Part shown: positions 34,159-42,800 of the stretch, one piece after another
Position numbering within the stretch: position 1 is the stretch's first letter
How the letters are laid out: the number at the start of each line of letters is the position of its first letter
Assembly: GCF_024158745.1 (NCBI RefSeq)
Contig: NZ_JAMZAW010000004.1
Span: forward strand, 307,546-371,545
Source: Paenibacillus tyrphae
GTDB lineage: Bacteria > Bacillota > Bacilli > Paenibacillales > NBRC-103111
DNA: 64,000 bases
Direction: 5' to 3'
Made by a program: the position numbers and the translations under genes
Notes under the pieces: generated by a model
The model's database searches: none
Seen by the model: only the letters and a program-made list of their open reading frames with translations
Told to the model about the DNA's origin: nothing

Positions 34159-35805
34159 TTAAGCAAGCACCCGCAGCACATCGTCAATCTTCCTGCAATG
34201 AGAGATGACGCCGTAGTTCATCCAAGTGAAAAAATCGACCTCGTACACGCACCGATTACGTACCGCCGGAAGCGCCCGCCATACCGGATCGTCCCGGAGG
34301 CGCTCGCTTTCCTGCCCTTCGACGGCGGACTCGCTTTTGTCGAAGGCGACAAACAGATGATCGGCATCCAGCCGTGCCAACCACTCCCGTGTCAAGGGGA
34401 CCCGCCGGGCATGGCCGGTCAATTGGAGGACGAGAGGATGCGGCCGCAGCCCCAGATCGCCGTACAATATGGGGCCCGTGTATCCGTTCTCCGGTCCGGC
34501 ATATAAGCAGATCTCCGCTGCGGAGATTCGAAGGCAGGCTACCGTCTGCCCCCGAAGCGGTCGGCTCAATAAAGCTCTGGCCGCGCGTGCTTTGTCTTCG
34601 TAGGCTGCGATGACGCTCCGGGCGGCTTCCGTCTTCCCGAACAGCTCTGCTATCGTGCGCAGCATCGAACGCCAATCTTCTCCCCGATGGGGCAACTGGT
34701 AGGTCGGCGCAAGCCGGTTGAATCGATCGGATGTCATCCACCGGTCGAACCCGCCGTCCGTCATAATCATGTCCGGCCGGTGCCGGGACAACGCCTCAAG
34801 GCTATCTGCCGTAAAATCGAAGACGGGAACCTCGTCCAGTCCCAAATAATCCTGCTTGCCCCATCCGGCGTGAGAGCACTGTACGATCGGCGTCATGCCC
34901 AGGGCAAGCAAAAAATCTTCGAGAAACGGGGCAACGACCCTCACGTTGTCCCGGTGATTGCGGCGGTACTGCCCGGGCGAAATCCCGACGCTTTGTTTAA
35001 ACCTCCGGCTAAAATAATACTCATTCGCATAGCCGACATGCTGAGCAATCTCGAAGAGCCGGTCGTCCGTCATCGTCAGCAGCTGCTTGGCACGGTCAAG
35101 GCGTATTTTGTTCAAATAATCGAGCGGAATTTGTCCCGTAATCGATTTGAACATGCGGGTATATTGTCCTCGGGGGACGTCCGCCGCCTCAGCCAACCGC
35201 TCTACCGTCCATGGCTCGCTGTAATGCCGCCGTACCTGCTCGATCGAGCTTTCCACCTGCTGACGCAGGCTCTTCCCGCCTGCCGCTGCGGAACCGTTTT
35301 GCTGAAAAATAAACCGGAGCAGCTCCAGAAACCGGACGTGATTATAAAACGGTTCCAGGCCGTCTCCCGCATGACGGTTAGCGTAAATCGATTCGACCCG
35401 CTCGATGCATTGGGAGAAAGGCGCGCAGGCGGCTTCGCCTAAAATAGGAAACCGGTCGTTCGCCGGGGAGACTCCGGACGACGGCAAATGGCTCTCGGCA
35501 TTTCTCCGCAGCTCAAAGTCCAGCTCATACAGGGTAAGCCGGTCCCGTCCGGGCAGTACGCTTCCTGTCATGTCCGGTGCGGCAATAAAGCACTTCCCCC
35601 GCTCCAGCTTGAAGCCCGCTCCGTCGATCACGATCCGTCCTTCTCCGCCCGTCACGACCAGCATCATATGGTCGCCGCCGCCGTCCAACTGCCAATCCGA
35701 AGCACCGGCGCGATAGCGTATATCCGTCATTTGATACGTTAAAGCGGGACGAACCGCTTTGTCCGACATTTTATCCGCCGGTCTTTCTCCCGCTTGTTCC
35801 TGCAT
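34159..35805 (-). CDS. AraC regulator fused to an iron-siderophore-binding domain (Btr-like)
   Basis: This 548-residue protein joins an N-terminal sensory region, an AraC DNA-binding domain (about 190-290; VGYANEYYFSRRFKQSVG) and a C-terminal FeuA/FhuD-type binding domain (about 295-548). The layout is that of Bacillus Btr/YbbB, which senses ferric bacillibactin in the cytoplasm. The C-terminal domain is clearly homologous to the lipoprotein encoded next door (GWGKQDYLGLD here, NWGKQDYLKLD there). The start is placed at 35805 (GAGGACG upstream) because the longer frame to 35844 would put the Fur box inside the gene. Confidence 0.92.
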   Translation of the reverse strand: MQEQAGERPADKMSDKAVRPALTYQMTDIRYRAGASDWQLDGGGDHMMLVVTGGEGRIVIDGAGFKLERGKCFIAAPDMTGSVLPGRDRLTLYELDFELRRNAESHLPSSGVSPANDRFPILGEAACAPFSQCIERVESIYANRHAGDGLEPFYNHVRFLELLRFIFQQNGSAAAGGKSLRQQVESSIEQVRRHYSEPWTVERLAEAADVPRGQYTRMFKSITGQIPLDYLNKIRLDRAKQLLTMTDDRLFEIAQHVGYANEYYFSRRFKQSVGISPGQYRRNHRDNVRVVAPFLEDFLLALGMTPIVQCSHAGWGKQDYLGLDEVPVFDFTADSLEALSRHRPDMIMTDGGFDRWMTSDRFNRLAPTYQLPHRGEDWRSMLRTIAELFGKTEAARSVIAAYEDKARAARALLSRPLRGQTVACLRISAAEICLYAGPENGYTGPILYGDLGLRPHPLVLQLTGHARRVPLTREWLARLDADHLFVAFDKSESAVEGQESERLRDDPVWRALPAVRNRCVYEVDFFTWMNYGVISHCRKIDDVLRVLA

Positions 35806-35821
35806 GTCGATCGTCCTCAAT

Positions 35822-35836
35822 TGAGAATTATTATCA
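35822..35836 (-). promoter_or_regulatory. Fur box of the AraC-siderophore regulator gene
   Basis: TGATAATAATTCTCA on the minus strand matches 14 of 15 positions of the 7-1-7 Fur consensus. It lies between the promoter and the ribosome binding site, consistent with iron repression. Confidence 0.75.
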
Positions 35837-35849
35837 CTAGTCAAATTTG

Positions 35850-35878
35850 AGTATAAAGCAAAAAAGAAAGCTCTTCAA
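35850..35878 (-). promoter_or_regulatory. Promoter of the AraC-siderophore regulator gene
   Basis: TTGAAG at 35873-35878, a 17-base spacer and TATACT at 35850-35855 on the minus strand. The -35 is embedded in the upstream gene's terminator hairpin. Confidence 0.65.
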
Positions 35879-35896
35879 CCCTGCCGAAGAGCTTTC
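35859..35896 (-). terminator. Intrinsic terminator of the siderophore-binding lipoprotein gene
   Basis: GAAAGCTCTTCG pairs with a GAAGAGCTTTC arm and is followed by TTTTTT on the minus strand, about 48 bases after the stop. Confidence 0.88.
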
Positions 35897-35944
35897 CGCT
35901 TCCTTCCTTGCTTGATCACTTGATCCCCATACCTGCAATGCCCG

Positions 35945-36982
35945 TTATTTCACCAGCGATTGGAGAACGTCGTCGAGCTTTAACAGATTGGCTTGATAAG
36001 CACCCGTCTGCCAATACGTTCGCTCCACCTGATATACCTTCCCGTTTTTGACCGCGGGGATCGACTTCCAGATGGGGTTGTCCAGCAGCTTGACCGCTTC
36101 TTTATTTTCATCGGAGCCCCAAGTCCCCTTCGAGGGCAAAATAAATATGTGGTCCGCCCCTAGCTCGGGAAGTTTCTCCATCGAAATAAAATCGATCGGC
36201 AACTTCATTTCCTTCACCAGCTTCGGCGGCGTCAAGCCAAGATCCTTATACAGGATCGAACCGACAAACATGTTCTCGATGCCGAGCAAATTGATCGTTT
36301 TCTCCCCGACATTCAAGCGCAGAACGGCCACCGTTTCTTTCCCGACGGCCTTCTCCAGCTTCCCTTTGGCATCGGCAAGCTTTTTCTTGTAAGCTTCCAG
36401 AAGCGGCTCCGCCTTCTCCGGAACACCCAGGAGATCGGCCACCGTCTTCAAAATTTCAGGCGTGTTCTGCAGGATGGAATCGGGCAGCCGGTAAGTCGGC
36501 GCCACTTTGGAGAACATCTCATACTTGGCGGCATCCGCCCCGCCATCCACAATAATCAAATCCGGACTGTAGCTTAGCAGCGCTTCGATATTGCCGCTGT
36601 AGTCGAAGGTCGGAGCATCCAGCTTCAAATAATCCTGCTTGCCCCAATTCGGATGATACCATTGTACGACCGGCTTCACGCCTAACGCCGTCACATAGTC
36701 CTCCAAATAAAGAGCCGCTATCCGCTGCGGCTTCACCGGAATCTCCACTTCGCCGAAGTGATCCTTCACCTTCCGGGTCTTGCCGGCTTGCTCCTTCGCG
36801 TCTTTGCCGCCGGCAGTAGCCTTGTCCGTTTGCTCCGCATTCGGCTTGGCATTCTCTTGCTTTTCCTTCGGCAGCGGTTCTCCCTCCGTCCCCCCTTGCC
36901 CGGCTCCGCATCCGGCTAAAGCGGCCATCAGGACCAGCCATACGGCCATCCATGCAGCGGCTGCGCGACATTGCCTTATCAT
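35945..36982 (-). CDS. Iron-siderophore ABC transporter substrate-binding lipoprotein (FeuA-like)
   Basis: This 345-residue lipoprotein has a signal peptide ending ALAGC (Cys25), a long Lys/Glu/Gln-rich linker and a class III periplasmic-binding fold (VKPQRIAALYLEDYVTALG, PDLIIVDGG). The start at 36982 follows GGGAGAGG; a frame extending to 37135 would cover the Fur box. No permease or ATPase genes are adjacent, so it must use a transporter encoded elsewhere or act with a housekeeping FeuBC/FhuBG type. A Fur box upstream predicts induction by iron starvation. Confidence 0.92.
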   Translation of the reverse strand: MIRQCRAAAAWMAVWLVLMAALAGCGAGQGGTEGEPLPKEKQENAKPNAEQTDKATAGGKDAKEQAGKTRKVKDHFGEVEIPVKPQRIAALYLEDYVTALGVKPVVQWYHPNWGKQDYLKLDAPTFDYSGNIEALLSYSPDLIIVDGGADAAKYEMFSKVAPTYRLPDSILQNTPEILKTVADLLGVPEKAEPLLEAYKKKLADAKGKLEKAVGKETVAVLRLNVGEKTINLLGIENMFVGSILYKDLGLTPPKLVKEMKLPIDFISMEKLPELGADHIFILPSKGTWGSDENKEAVKLLDNPIWKSIPAVKNGKVYQVERTYWQTGAYQANLLKLDDVLQSLVK

Positions 36983-37037
36983 GATTCCGATCCTCTCCCA
37001 AGTAAGCTGCAATGTAACGAATACAAGCTTCGAATAT

Positions 37038-37057
37038 ATAATGATTCTCATTCTCAA
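37038..37057 (-). promoter_or_regulatory. Fur box upstream of the siderophore-binding lipoprotein
   Basis: TTGAGAATGAGAATCATTAT on the minus strand consists of three overlapping Fur half-sites (GAGAAT, GAGAAT, CATTAT), about 55 bases before the start codon. The region from here to 37303 otherwise contains only the short ORF at 37151-37246. Confidence 0.75.
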
Positions 37058-37150
37058 TTCGTTCCCGTCCATTGTAGCGCCCGCCGTTTGCTTCTGACAA
37101 TGCACATTCCAGCCTCGTTTTTTATACAAACGCAAAGTTAGTTTTTTGGT

Positions 37151-37246
37151 TTAGTTTCGGCAAACTATGCAAGTACACACTGCTCCGGGGACCGAATGAA
37201 AAAGCCTGGCCCAATTTTCGTTAAACTCACTTAGTCTAACCTTCAT
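37151..37246 (-). pseudogene. 31-codon ORF, possible GrpB-like (UPF0157) N-terminal remnant
   Basis: An AGAGGTG ribosome binding site precedes ATG and a 31-residue frame that begins MKVRLSEFNENWARLF, resembling the N-terminus of GrpB/UPF0157 proteins, which are about 170 residues. The frame then stops and no continuation was recognised. It may be a decayed gene, or the likeness may be chance. Confidence 0.3.
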
Positions 37247-37303
37247 AACACACCTCTTACTGCATTTTTCCCTATCCAGGGCGCCGACTCCAACAACAAT
37301 CCA

Positions 37304-38437
37304 TTAATCCATTTCTCTCCAAAATTGTTCTGGGTTGTCTATTTCTACATCATCATATTTGGATACTATTTCTTCAAGCCCGATTGGTGCGTCAATATCA
37401 ACTTCATACCATGGATTCATATCTGGTGGTCCAAAGCTAACCTTCACTTTCTTTTCCGATACATCAAATATCATACTTCTAAGCGTACCCATTCCACTCG
37501 AATAAAAATGACAGCATGGACCATATGGATATGGAGTGGACAGTAACTTCCTCATCTTTTCATCATTGATATAAGGAGCATCCCGCAATAACGAATTCCA
37601 CACGGAAGAATAGCGCATTTCGGAATGCCAAAAGTGATGTTCATCAAATTCTTTCATTTCATGACTCACATAATGATTTGTGGCGACCAATAAACCACCA
37701 GCTGGTTTCCGCACAGAAATTCTTTTTTTGTCTGATGAAAAGCTCGCCACCTCGAATACAGAAGCGTGATTAGATGCATCCGCGACCAAAAAATTCGCAT
37801 TCGTACATAACGGTATTTCTTCAAGCAGACACTGGGCTTCATAAACATCTTTACAACGGTCTAAAATGGCGCGAATGGCAATCCAGAACTCACATCCATC
37901 CCCAGCGAGAGGCTTCAAGTAGGCAGTACTGGACATGGAAACTACGAGTCCATATTCATTGATCCCATCCATCCTCCCCGCATTTTGCAACGAGAAACCA
38001 ATATGTTTTGGTTTTCCTGTTACCCGGGTGATGCATAAGCTTCTTTCATCCCTTACAAAATATTCATAGCTCCTTCCGACATAAAAATGTCCATCGCTCG
38101 TGTTTGAAGGAAGCACTGCAATTTGACAGCAATGATGGGAGCTGTGATATGAATTCGCATAGCATATCATTTTTTCCGGCTCTGTACCTACTTCATCAGC
38201 AAATCCTTGTATTTCATCCACAAAGCCGGGACATATTTTGTCAATCAACATCATTCTCTTATGGGCAGTTGCTGCTGCTATATAATCCTGTCCTTCCATG
38301 GGGCTGATAAAATAAGCGACATCATCCGGATAGTTCTTTTTTAAAGTAATGGCCCGCTGTTTACCCACCTCATAATTGCTTCCTTCAGCCACATGGATGT
38401 CAAATATCATCGGTTCTTTCTTTTCGTTATTTCCCAT
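37304..38437 (-). CDS. C45-family autoproteolytic acyltransferase/hydrolase
   Basis: This 377-residue Ntn hydrolase-type protein resembles the acyl-CoA:6-aminopenicillanate acyltransferase (peptidase C45) group. The nucleophile Cys is expected in HHCCQIAVLPS, followed by DGHFYVGRSYEY and GRMDGINEYGLVVSMSS. The family self-cleaves just before the Cys and hydrolyses or transfers small amides. The base composition is visibly more AT-rich than the flanking genes and codon use is looser, suggesting transfer. GGAGG lies 11 bases before the ATG. Confidence 0.85.
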   Translation of the reverse strand: MGNNEKKEPMIFDIHVAEGSNYEVGKQRAITLKKNYPDDVAYFISPMEGQDYIAAATAHKRMMLIDKICPGFVDEIQGFADEVGTEPEKMICYANSYHSSHHCCQIAVLPSNTSDGHFYVGRSYEYFVRDERSLCITRVTGKPKHIGFSLQNAGRMDGINEYGLVVSMSSTAYLKPLAGDGCEFWIAIRAILDRCKDVYEAQCLLEEIPLCTNANFLVADASNHASVFEVASFSSDKKRISVRKPAGGLLVATNHYVSHEMKEFDEHHFWHSEMRYSSVWNSLLRDAPYINDEKMRKLLSTPYPYGPCCHFYSSGMGTLRSMIFDVSEKKVKVSFGPPDMNPWYEVDIDAPIGLEEIVSKYDDVEIDNPEQFWREMD

Positions 38438-38615
38438 ATCTTCTAACTCCTCCCACTATAAAAATTACTGTTCAAGATGTCTTCTATATTCGTCGTAATC
38501 CTAACATATTAAAAAAATTAGGTCTATTGGATTATCAATTATAGAAGAATAATTATTGGCCTCATCTTGCCAGGAGTGGTCGGAGTGTGTATAGCCTATC
38601 CGACGTATCATATTC

Positions 38616-39197
38616 TCATGCTTCAAAATGATACTCCATATCCCCAGCCATTGCGGCTGGCGTATCGCCCGTCTTCCGAAAGTCATGGGCGTATAGGAGT
38701 TGAAAATCCCCAAAATCCACTTGTTTATAGAACTCGTAGCAAGGAAACCCGTCATGGCTGCCCTTCACCTGCACGGTGCCATCCTTATACGCGGTAATCT
38801 GCAGAGAGTAGTCTACCGTCGGCGCATCAAGACGAAGCGGATTGCTTGCGCTCGCTCGCATGGTTAACAATACCGTATCCCCTTTCCACACCTCGTCTTC
38901 AACTCGAATACCTTCCGTAGACGCTTTTCCTTGTTTGTACTCGACGGACCCGTCCGGAGCTGTCAATTTGAGTACGGTGACACCCGTATTGGAAAAAGAT
39001 GTAATTCGTTGCTTCACGAAGTCGATGACGACTTCCTGCTCCACACGGCAACGCCCGGTGTTTACTGCGTACGGAGTGAACTCCCTGGCATCCGCCTGAT
39101 ATTCATAGATCATGCCTGTAGACGGATCTTGAATTGGGGGCAGATAGAGCATACCGCCGATAAACACACTGCCTCTAATTTTGATTAATTCTGCCAT
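38616..39197 (-). CDS. DUF3238-like protein
   Basis: This 193-residue protein has no signal peptide or membrane segment and is predicted beta-rich, ending in a conserved-looking KGSHDGFPCYEFY patch like that of DUF3238 proteins of Bacilli. GAGGAG precedes the ATG. The function is unknown. Confidence 0.75.
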   Translation of the reverse strand: MAELIKIRGSVFIGGMLYLPPIQDPSTGMIYEYQADAREFTPYAVNTGRCRVEQEVVIDFVKQRITSFSNTGVTVLKLTAPDGSVEYKQGKASTEGIRVEDEVWKGDTVLLTMRASASNPLRLDAPTVDYSLQITAYKDGTVQVKGSHDGFPCYEFYKQVDFGDFQLLYAHDFRKTGDTPAAMAGDMEYHFEA

Positions 39198-39325
39198 TGT
39201 AAAAACTCCTCGCCTATTTAATCATCCCGCACTTTCAACTATATATATCTTATGGAAAGTTTCTCCTTATGATCCAGTTTTCCTGCCTAATAGAACCAAG
39301 CTAAAATTGCAAATTCTTGATCGGA

Positions 39326-39372
39326 CAAAAAGAAAACCGCTCCTCGACGCATCATGCCATCGATGGGCGGTT
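39326..39372 (-). terminator. Probable terminator after the SRPBCC gene
   Basis: A 6-bp stem AACCGC/GCGGTT with a long, partly structured loop precedes TTCTTTTTG on the minus strand, 18 bases after the stop. Confidence 0.5.
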
Positions 39373-39389
39373 ATCTCCCGTCCAAAAAA

Positions 39390-39788
39390 TTACTTTTCCA
39401 TGATCCGCTTTAACGTTCGCAAGTCGCTCTCGATCATCGCCGTATCGTTCGCTAAGCTTTCGTCCGACATCCCGGGCTGCCGGAACGCCGTGAAGACCAC
39501 CTCGCAGCCGGAGCCGTTGGGAACGACCCGCATCGGATTCAGGATCGTTTGACCAGTGGCGACGGTTACCCAATGATCCGCGACGCCATAATCGTTCTTG
39601 TCCGCGAACTTGAGCGTGATCGGAGCTTCGGTCGTTTCCACGATCCATTCCTCTCCCGATCTCCGGACCGATTTCACAAAGGACGTTACCCATTCCGGAA
39701 AATTTTCCGGGTTCGTCACATAAGCGTATACCTCTTCGGGCCGGCGCTCAATGGTGATGCTTAATGTTTTGGAAGGCAGCACGGTCAT
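39390..39788 (-). CDS. SRPBCC (START/Bet v1-like) domain protein
   Basis: This 132-residue single-domain protein shows the helix-grip pattern SITIERRPEEVYAYVTNPENFPEW at its N-terminus and a C-terminal helix ending in LRTLKRIMEK. The fold binds hydrophobic ligands; no catalytic residue is evident. It stands downstream of the HxlR-DUF2809 pair in the same direction. Confidence 0.88.
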   Translation of the reverse strand: MTVLPSKTLSITIERRPEEVYAYVTNPENFPEWVTSFVKSVRRSGEEWIVETTEAPITLKFADKNDYGVADHWVTVATGQTILNPMRVVPNGSGCEVVFTAFRQPGMSDESLANDTAMIESDLRTLKRIMEK

Positions 39789-39896
39789 CGTGTATCACGT
39801 TCTCCTTTCGGTTGGCATCTCGGCTTTAGCAAGCCATACCGGTATTGTAACGCTTCCGCCAGCCAAAAGATTGAATAAATCGGACATCCGCCAAAA

Positions 39897-40316
39897 TCAC
39901 GGGCGCTTGCGCCAATGCCAAGCAACGTCGAGCAGGGAAGAGACGGCAACTCCCGCGCTGTACCGCACGAAGTCCGCCACCAAAAAGCCTTTTCCCAATA
40001 CCAACGCCCCAAGCGTTGTCTCCCGGATCCGATTGATCCAATCCGCCTGGTATAGCTGGCTGAACTCGACCGCAAAGCAAAACGCGAGGCTGCACCACAG
40101 CGCGAAAGAAATCTTCCTATGCGCAAAGCAGGCGCGAAAGCCGAAGTAGATCATGCAGGCCCATAACGCATCGCCAAAATGCTCAGCCACAAAGACAGGC
40201 AAACGGTCGGCGTACGCTCTGGACCCTAAGCCCAAAGCGATGGCTGCGAAAACGGCCGCGATATAGGCAATCCGGGCTCTCCATCGCCGCGCGGTACTGT
40301 CGTTAAATGTGCTCAT
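39897..40316 (-). CDS. DUF2809 membrane protein
   Basis: This 139-residue protein has four hydrophobic segments and the DUF2809 pattern GDALWACMIYFGFR, EFSQLYQADWINRIR and GALVLGKGFLVADFVRY. The start at 40316 overlaps the HxlR gene end by 14 bases, so it is probably under that regulator. The function is unknown. Confidence 0.88.
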   Translation of the reverse strand: MSTFNDSTARRWRARIAYIAAVFAAIALGLGSRAYADRLPVFVAEHFGDALWACMIYFGFRACFAHRKISFALWCSLAFCFAVEFSQLYQADWINRIRETTLGALVLGKGFLVADFVRYSAGVAVSSLLDVAWHWRKRP

Positions 40317-40671
40317 AAGTATCGTCCGGCCAGCACTCCAAGACGGCCGATTTGTCTCCATACACTTTGTCCAAATGATCTTCTCCCCACACACAGAAGC
40401 TGTCCAGCACCGTTTTCAAGCTCAAGCCGTATTCGCTAAGCTCATACTCCACTTTAGGCGGAATTTCGTGGTAAACGGTCCGGTGGATGATGCCATCCTT
40501 TTCGAGCTCGCGAAGCTGCTGCGTCAGCACTTTTTGGGTGATGGCGGGAATTAATTTTCTCAGCTCGTTGGTGCGCTTTTTGCCGGTTGTCAAATGGTAC
40601 AGGATGATACTTTTCCATTTTCCCCCGATGACCTCCAACGTGACCTCTACTCCAATGCGATATTTCTTCAA
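40303..40671 (-). CDS. HxlR-family regulator
   Basis: This 122-residue winged-helix regulator shows the HxlR core LEVIGGKWKSIILYHLTTGKKR and ITQKVLTQQLRELEKDGII. The start is taken as TTG at 40671, seven bases after GGGGGAG, which gives the normal family length; the longer frame to 40791 covers the promoter. Many HxlR proteins respond to aldehydes or redox stress through a Cys; here one Cys (FCVWGED) lies near the C-terminus. Confidence 0.9.
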   Translation of the reverse strand: MKKYRIGVEVTLEVIGGKWKSIILYHLTTGKKRTNELRKLIPAITQKVLTQQLRELEKDGIIHRTVYHEIPPKVEYELSEYGLSLKTVLDSFCVWGEDHLDKVYGDKSAVLECWPDDTYEHI

Positions 40672-40708
40672 GGTAGCACTCCCCCGACTTCCCAAACGTA
40701 ATAGGAAC

Positions 40709-40753
40709 AGTATAAAAAAGATACTGCAGAACCTGAAAGTACCTACTGTACTT
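40709..40753 (-). promoter_or_regulatory. Promoter and inverted-repeat operator of the hxlR-type gene
   Basis: The minus strand has TATACT at 40709-40714 and a weak -35 near 40732-40737 overlapped by the inverted repeat AAGTAC-N5-GTACTT at 40737-40753. The repeat is a plausible HxlR autoregulatory site. Confidence 0.55.
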
Positions 40754-40814
40754 TGAAGTGCGTACTTCACACGATATTTTATATCACCCATAATAGCATC
40801 TGTAACCGGCCATT

Positions 40815-40987
40815 GACTACCACGGAGGTGGGGTATCCACTGGAGAAGCGATAGCGGCCGCCTTTGTCTTCGGGAAATGTCCGCTACTTAGCGGCTTCTA
40901 ATCAAATTTCCCGATGACAAGAGCGGTCGGAAGTGGATACCCCACCCCCTCGTACTATCTATAGTGCTCCCTGTCCGCTTTCTCAAC
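40815..40987. repeat. Palindromic repeat element, copy 2
   Basis: This stretch shares the internal structure of the element at 29574-29776. Its arms GGTGGGGTATCCACT (40827-40841) and AGTGGATACCCCACC (40932-40946) are perfectly complementary. The right end keeps CTTTCTCAAC, but the matching left terminal repeat is lost. It lies between the hxlR-type promoter and the thioesterase-like gene stop and contains no ORF; the 330-bp gap holds nothing else. Confidence 0.85.
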
Positions 40988-41004
40988 AAGCCCCTCTTGC
41001 CCCA

Positions 41005-42258
41005 TCAGACAAGGTGTCTCTGCAAAAAGTTCAGCGCAGTCTGCCACGCTTCGCGGGCCGCAGCTACCGCAGCTTCGGCTCGGACCTCATGCTCTGCGGT
41101 CACCGGCAGATTCGGAATGTCAATGAGATGGCCCGCCTCCGGAAAATGCTCGTGACGCGCTTCCCAGCGGTACCCGCACTTCTCCAGCGTTTGCAGCACT
41201 CCCTCCGCCATTTCGGCGGCCGGCCATGTCGCATCATGCGCGCCCGTAATCAGCAGCGCCGGAGCGCGCATCGCTTCCACCGGGATTCGGGCCGCCTCCA
41301 GCTCCGCGTCCGTCGAAGTCTCCAGTGCCTGCTCGTGGAGCTTCCGCAACTGGGTAAGCTCGGCAGGAGTCCAGCTCTTCGGCCCGCCGGGGTACGGAAG
41401 ATACGGAAGCGGCCGGCCTTCGTGCGTCCAAGAGGATCGGCGGCCGGCAGGTGCGATACTGATGCCTTCAAATACATGAGACGCAGGCGAATAGCCGACG
41501 ACGGCCCGGACAGCCTGCGGATGCATGGAAGCGTAGAGCAGCGCCAGCTCGCTTCCTTTGGAAAGGCCCATGATGCCGGCTCTGGCAGCGTCGATTCCCG
41601 GCTGCGCCTGCAGCCAGCGCAGCGCGCGATCCACAGCCTCAAGCGGCACCTCCGCAAGCTGGTTCGGAAGGCCCGAGCGGCCCTGCCAGTCGAAATAGGC
41701 CAGCGCCAACGCCGCGAAGCCATGCGCGCTCAAGAGAGCGGCCATCTGCTCGGACCATAGCAAGCCGCCGGCTGATCCTCCCAGCACCAGCACGGTAGGA
41801 AGCGGTCCGCGTTCCGAAGCCTCGGGGCAAAAATATTTGCCCGCGAACGGCTCCGTGATTTCGGTTATCCGGACATGGGCGGATACAAAATGAAAGTCGA
41901 CGGTGCGTTCACCAAGCAAGACGCCGTCGGAGGTCAACCGGAAGGTGACCGCATGCGGCGCACTGCTGCTTTTCATAAAGTAACCGGAGACGGAACCGTC
42001 CGGACGCATTGACCAAAGCAAGCCGTTCGCATCGATTCCGTCGTAGGTGCCCTCTTCGGGAGCCGTCTCCGCCGTATCTACCATCCCCTGATCGTCAGCC
42101 CGATATAGGCCGAAGGAACGCCACACTTGCCCGAGATCGTCTTGCGCGAATGCTTCCAGCATGATCTTTTGCCCAGGGGTTAAATGCCCGATCCCCAGCT
42201 CCAAAGTTCCGTCGATCCAGTTCGTCGCCTGCCCGATGCTCCATACCGGTTCCATCAT
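41005..42258 (-). CDS. BAAT-type acyl-CoA thioesterase-like alpha/beta hydrolase
   Basis: This 417-residue protein combines an N-terminal Bile_Hydr_Trans beta-sandwich (1-140) with a C-terminal BAAT_C alpha/beta hydrolase. The nucleophile elbow MGLSKGSE holds Ser, as in acyl-CoA thioesterases, rather than the Cys of bile-acid N-acyltransferases; GAHDATWP gives the Asp and AGHLIDIP the His. Its start overlaps the PadR gene by four bases. It may hydrolyse an acyl-CoA or an antibiotic-like ester. Confidence 0.9.
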   Translation of the reverse strand: MMEPVWSIGQATNWIDGTLELGIGHLTPGQKIMLEAFAQDDLGQVWRSFGLYRADDQGMVDTAETAPEEGTYDGIDANGLLWSMRPDGSVSGYFMKSSSAPHAVTFRLTSDGVLLGERTVDFHFVSAHVRITEITEPFAGKYFCPEASERGPLPTVLVLGGSAGGLLWSEQMAALLSAHGFAALALAYFDWQGRSGLPNQLAEVPLEAVDRALRWLQAQPGIDAARAGIMGLSKGSELALLYASMHPQAVRAVVGYSPASHVFEGISIAPAGRRSSWTHEGRPLPYLPYPGGPKSWTPAELTQLRKLHEQALETSTDAELEAARIPVEAMRAPALLITGAHDATWPAAEMAEGVLQTLEKCGYRWEARHEHFPEAGHLIDIPNLPVTAEHEVRAEAAVAAAREAWQTALNFLQRHLV

Positions 42259-42785
42259 GACTCCTCCAAGTCCTGTTTAATTTGCTTCAACAACTGCAAG
42301 TCCAGCTCCATATGGGCGATGCCGTTGGCAAACACCTGCCGCACAAGCCGAGGGTTTCCGGATAGCTCCGCTTTACCCGGCTCACCCTTGTTCCAAAGCG
42401 CAATTTTGTGCTCCAGCCCTGCCATCTGCTGATCGAGGCACCGGAGCACTTCCTTCTTCGGCAGCCGGCCCATCATGAACAGAGCCGCATAGAAAGCCGA
42501 AGGGAATTCGGTGGACGGGACGCTCATCGCTTCCGCGATTAAGCTCAGCAGCAGCTCGCTGCCTTGCGGCGTGATTTCGTACACCGCTCTCGTCTTATTG
42601 CCGCTTCTCTCCGTATCCCGGATTTGCACGCAGCCTTCCTTGGCGAGCTGCCGCAGCGCATGATAGATCGACCCGGGCAGCACGTTCGACCATAAGTCGA
42701 CCCGGTCTTTCTCCAGCTGCTGAATCAGGTCGTAGCCGTGCATCGATTGTCTGGCCAGCATGCCCAGCACGATTAAGCGGATCAC
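42255..42785 (-). CDS. PadR-family regulator
   Basis: This 176-residue regulator has the PadR winged helix (LIVLGMLARQSMHGYDLIQQLE, GSIYHALRQLAKEG) and the C-terminal dimerisation helices. The start is GTG at 42785 behind GAGGTGA; the upstream extension to 42899 would contain the operator. It is translationally coupled to the BAAT-type hydrolase, which it probably represses together with itself through the adjacent palindrome. Confidence 0.92.
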   Translation of the reverse strand: MIRLIVLGMLARQSMHGYDLIQQLEKDRVDLWSNVLPGSIYHALRQLAKEGCVQIRDTERSGNKTRAVYEITPQGSELLLSLIAEAMSVPSTEFPSAFYAALFMMGRLPKKEVLRCLDQQMAGLEHKIALWNKGEPGKAELSGNPRLVRQVFANGIAHMELDLQLLKQIKQDLEES

Positions 42786-42800
42786 CGCAGTCACCTCAAT

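Noticed and set aside
29574..40987. CRISPR or insertion-sequence origin for the two palindromes
   Set aside because: There are only two long, distant copies without regular spacers, and no transposase frame or target-site duplication was found.
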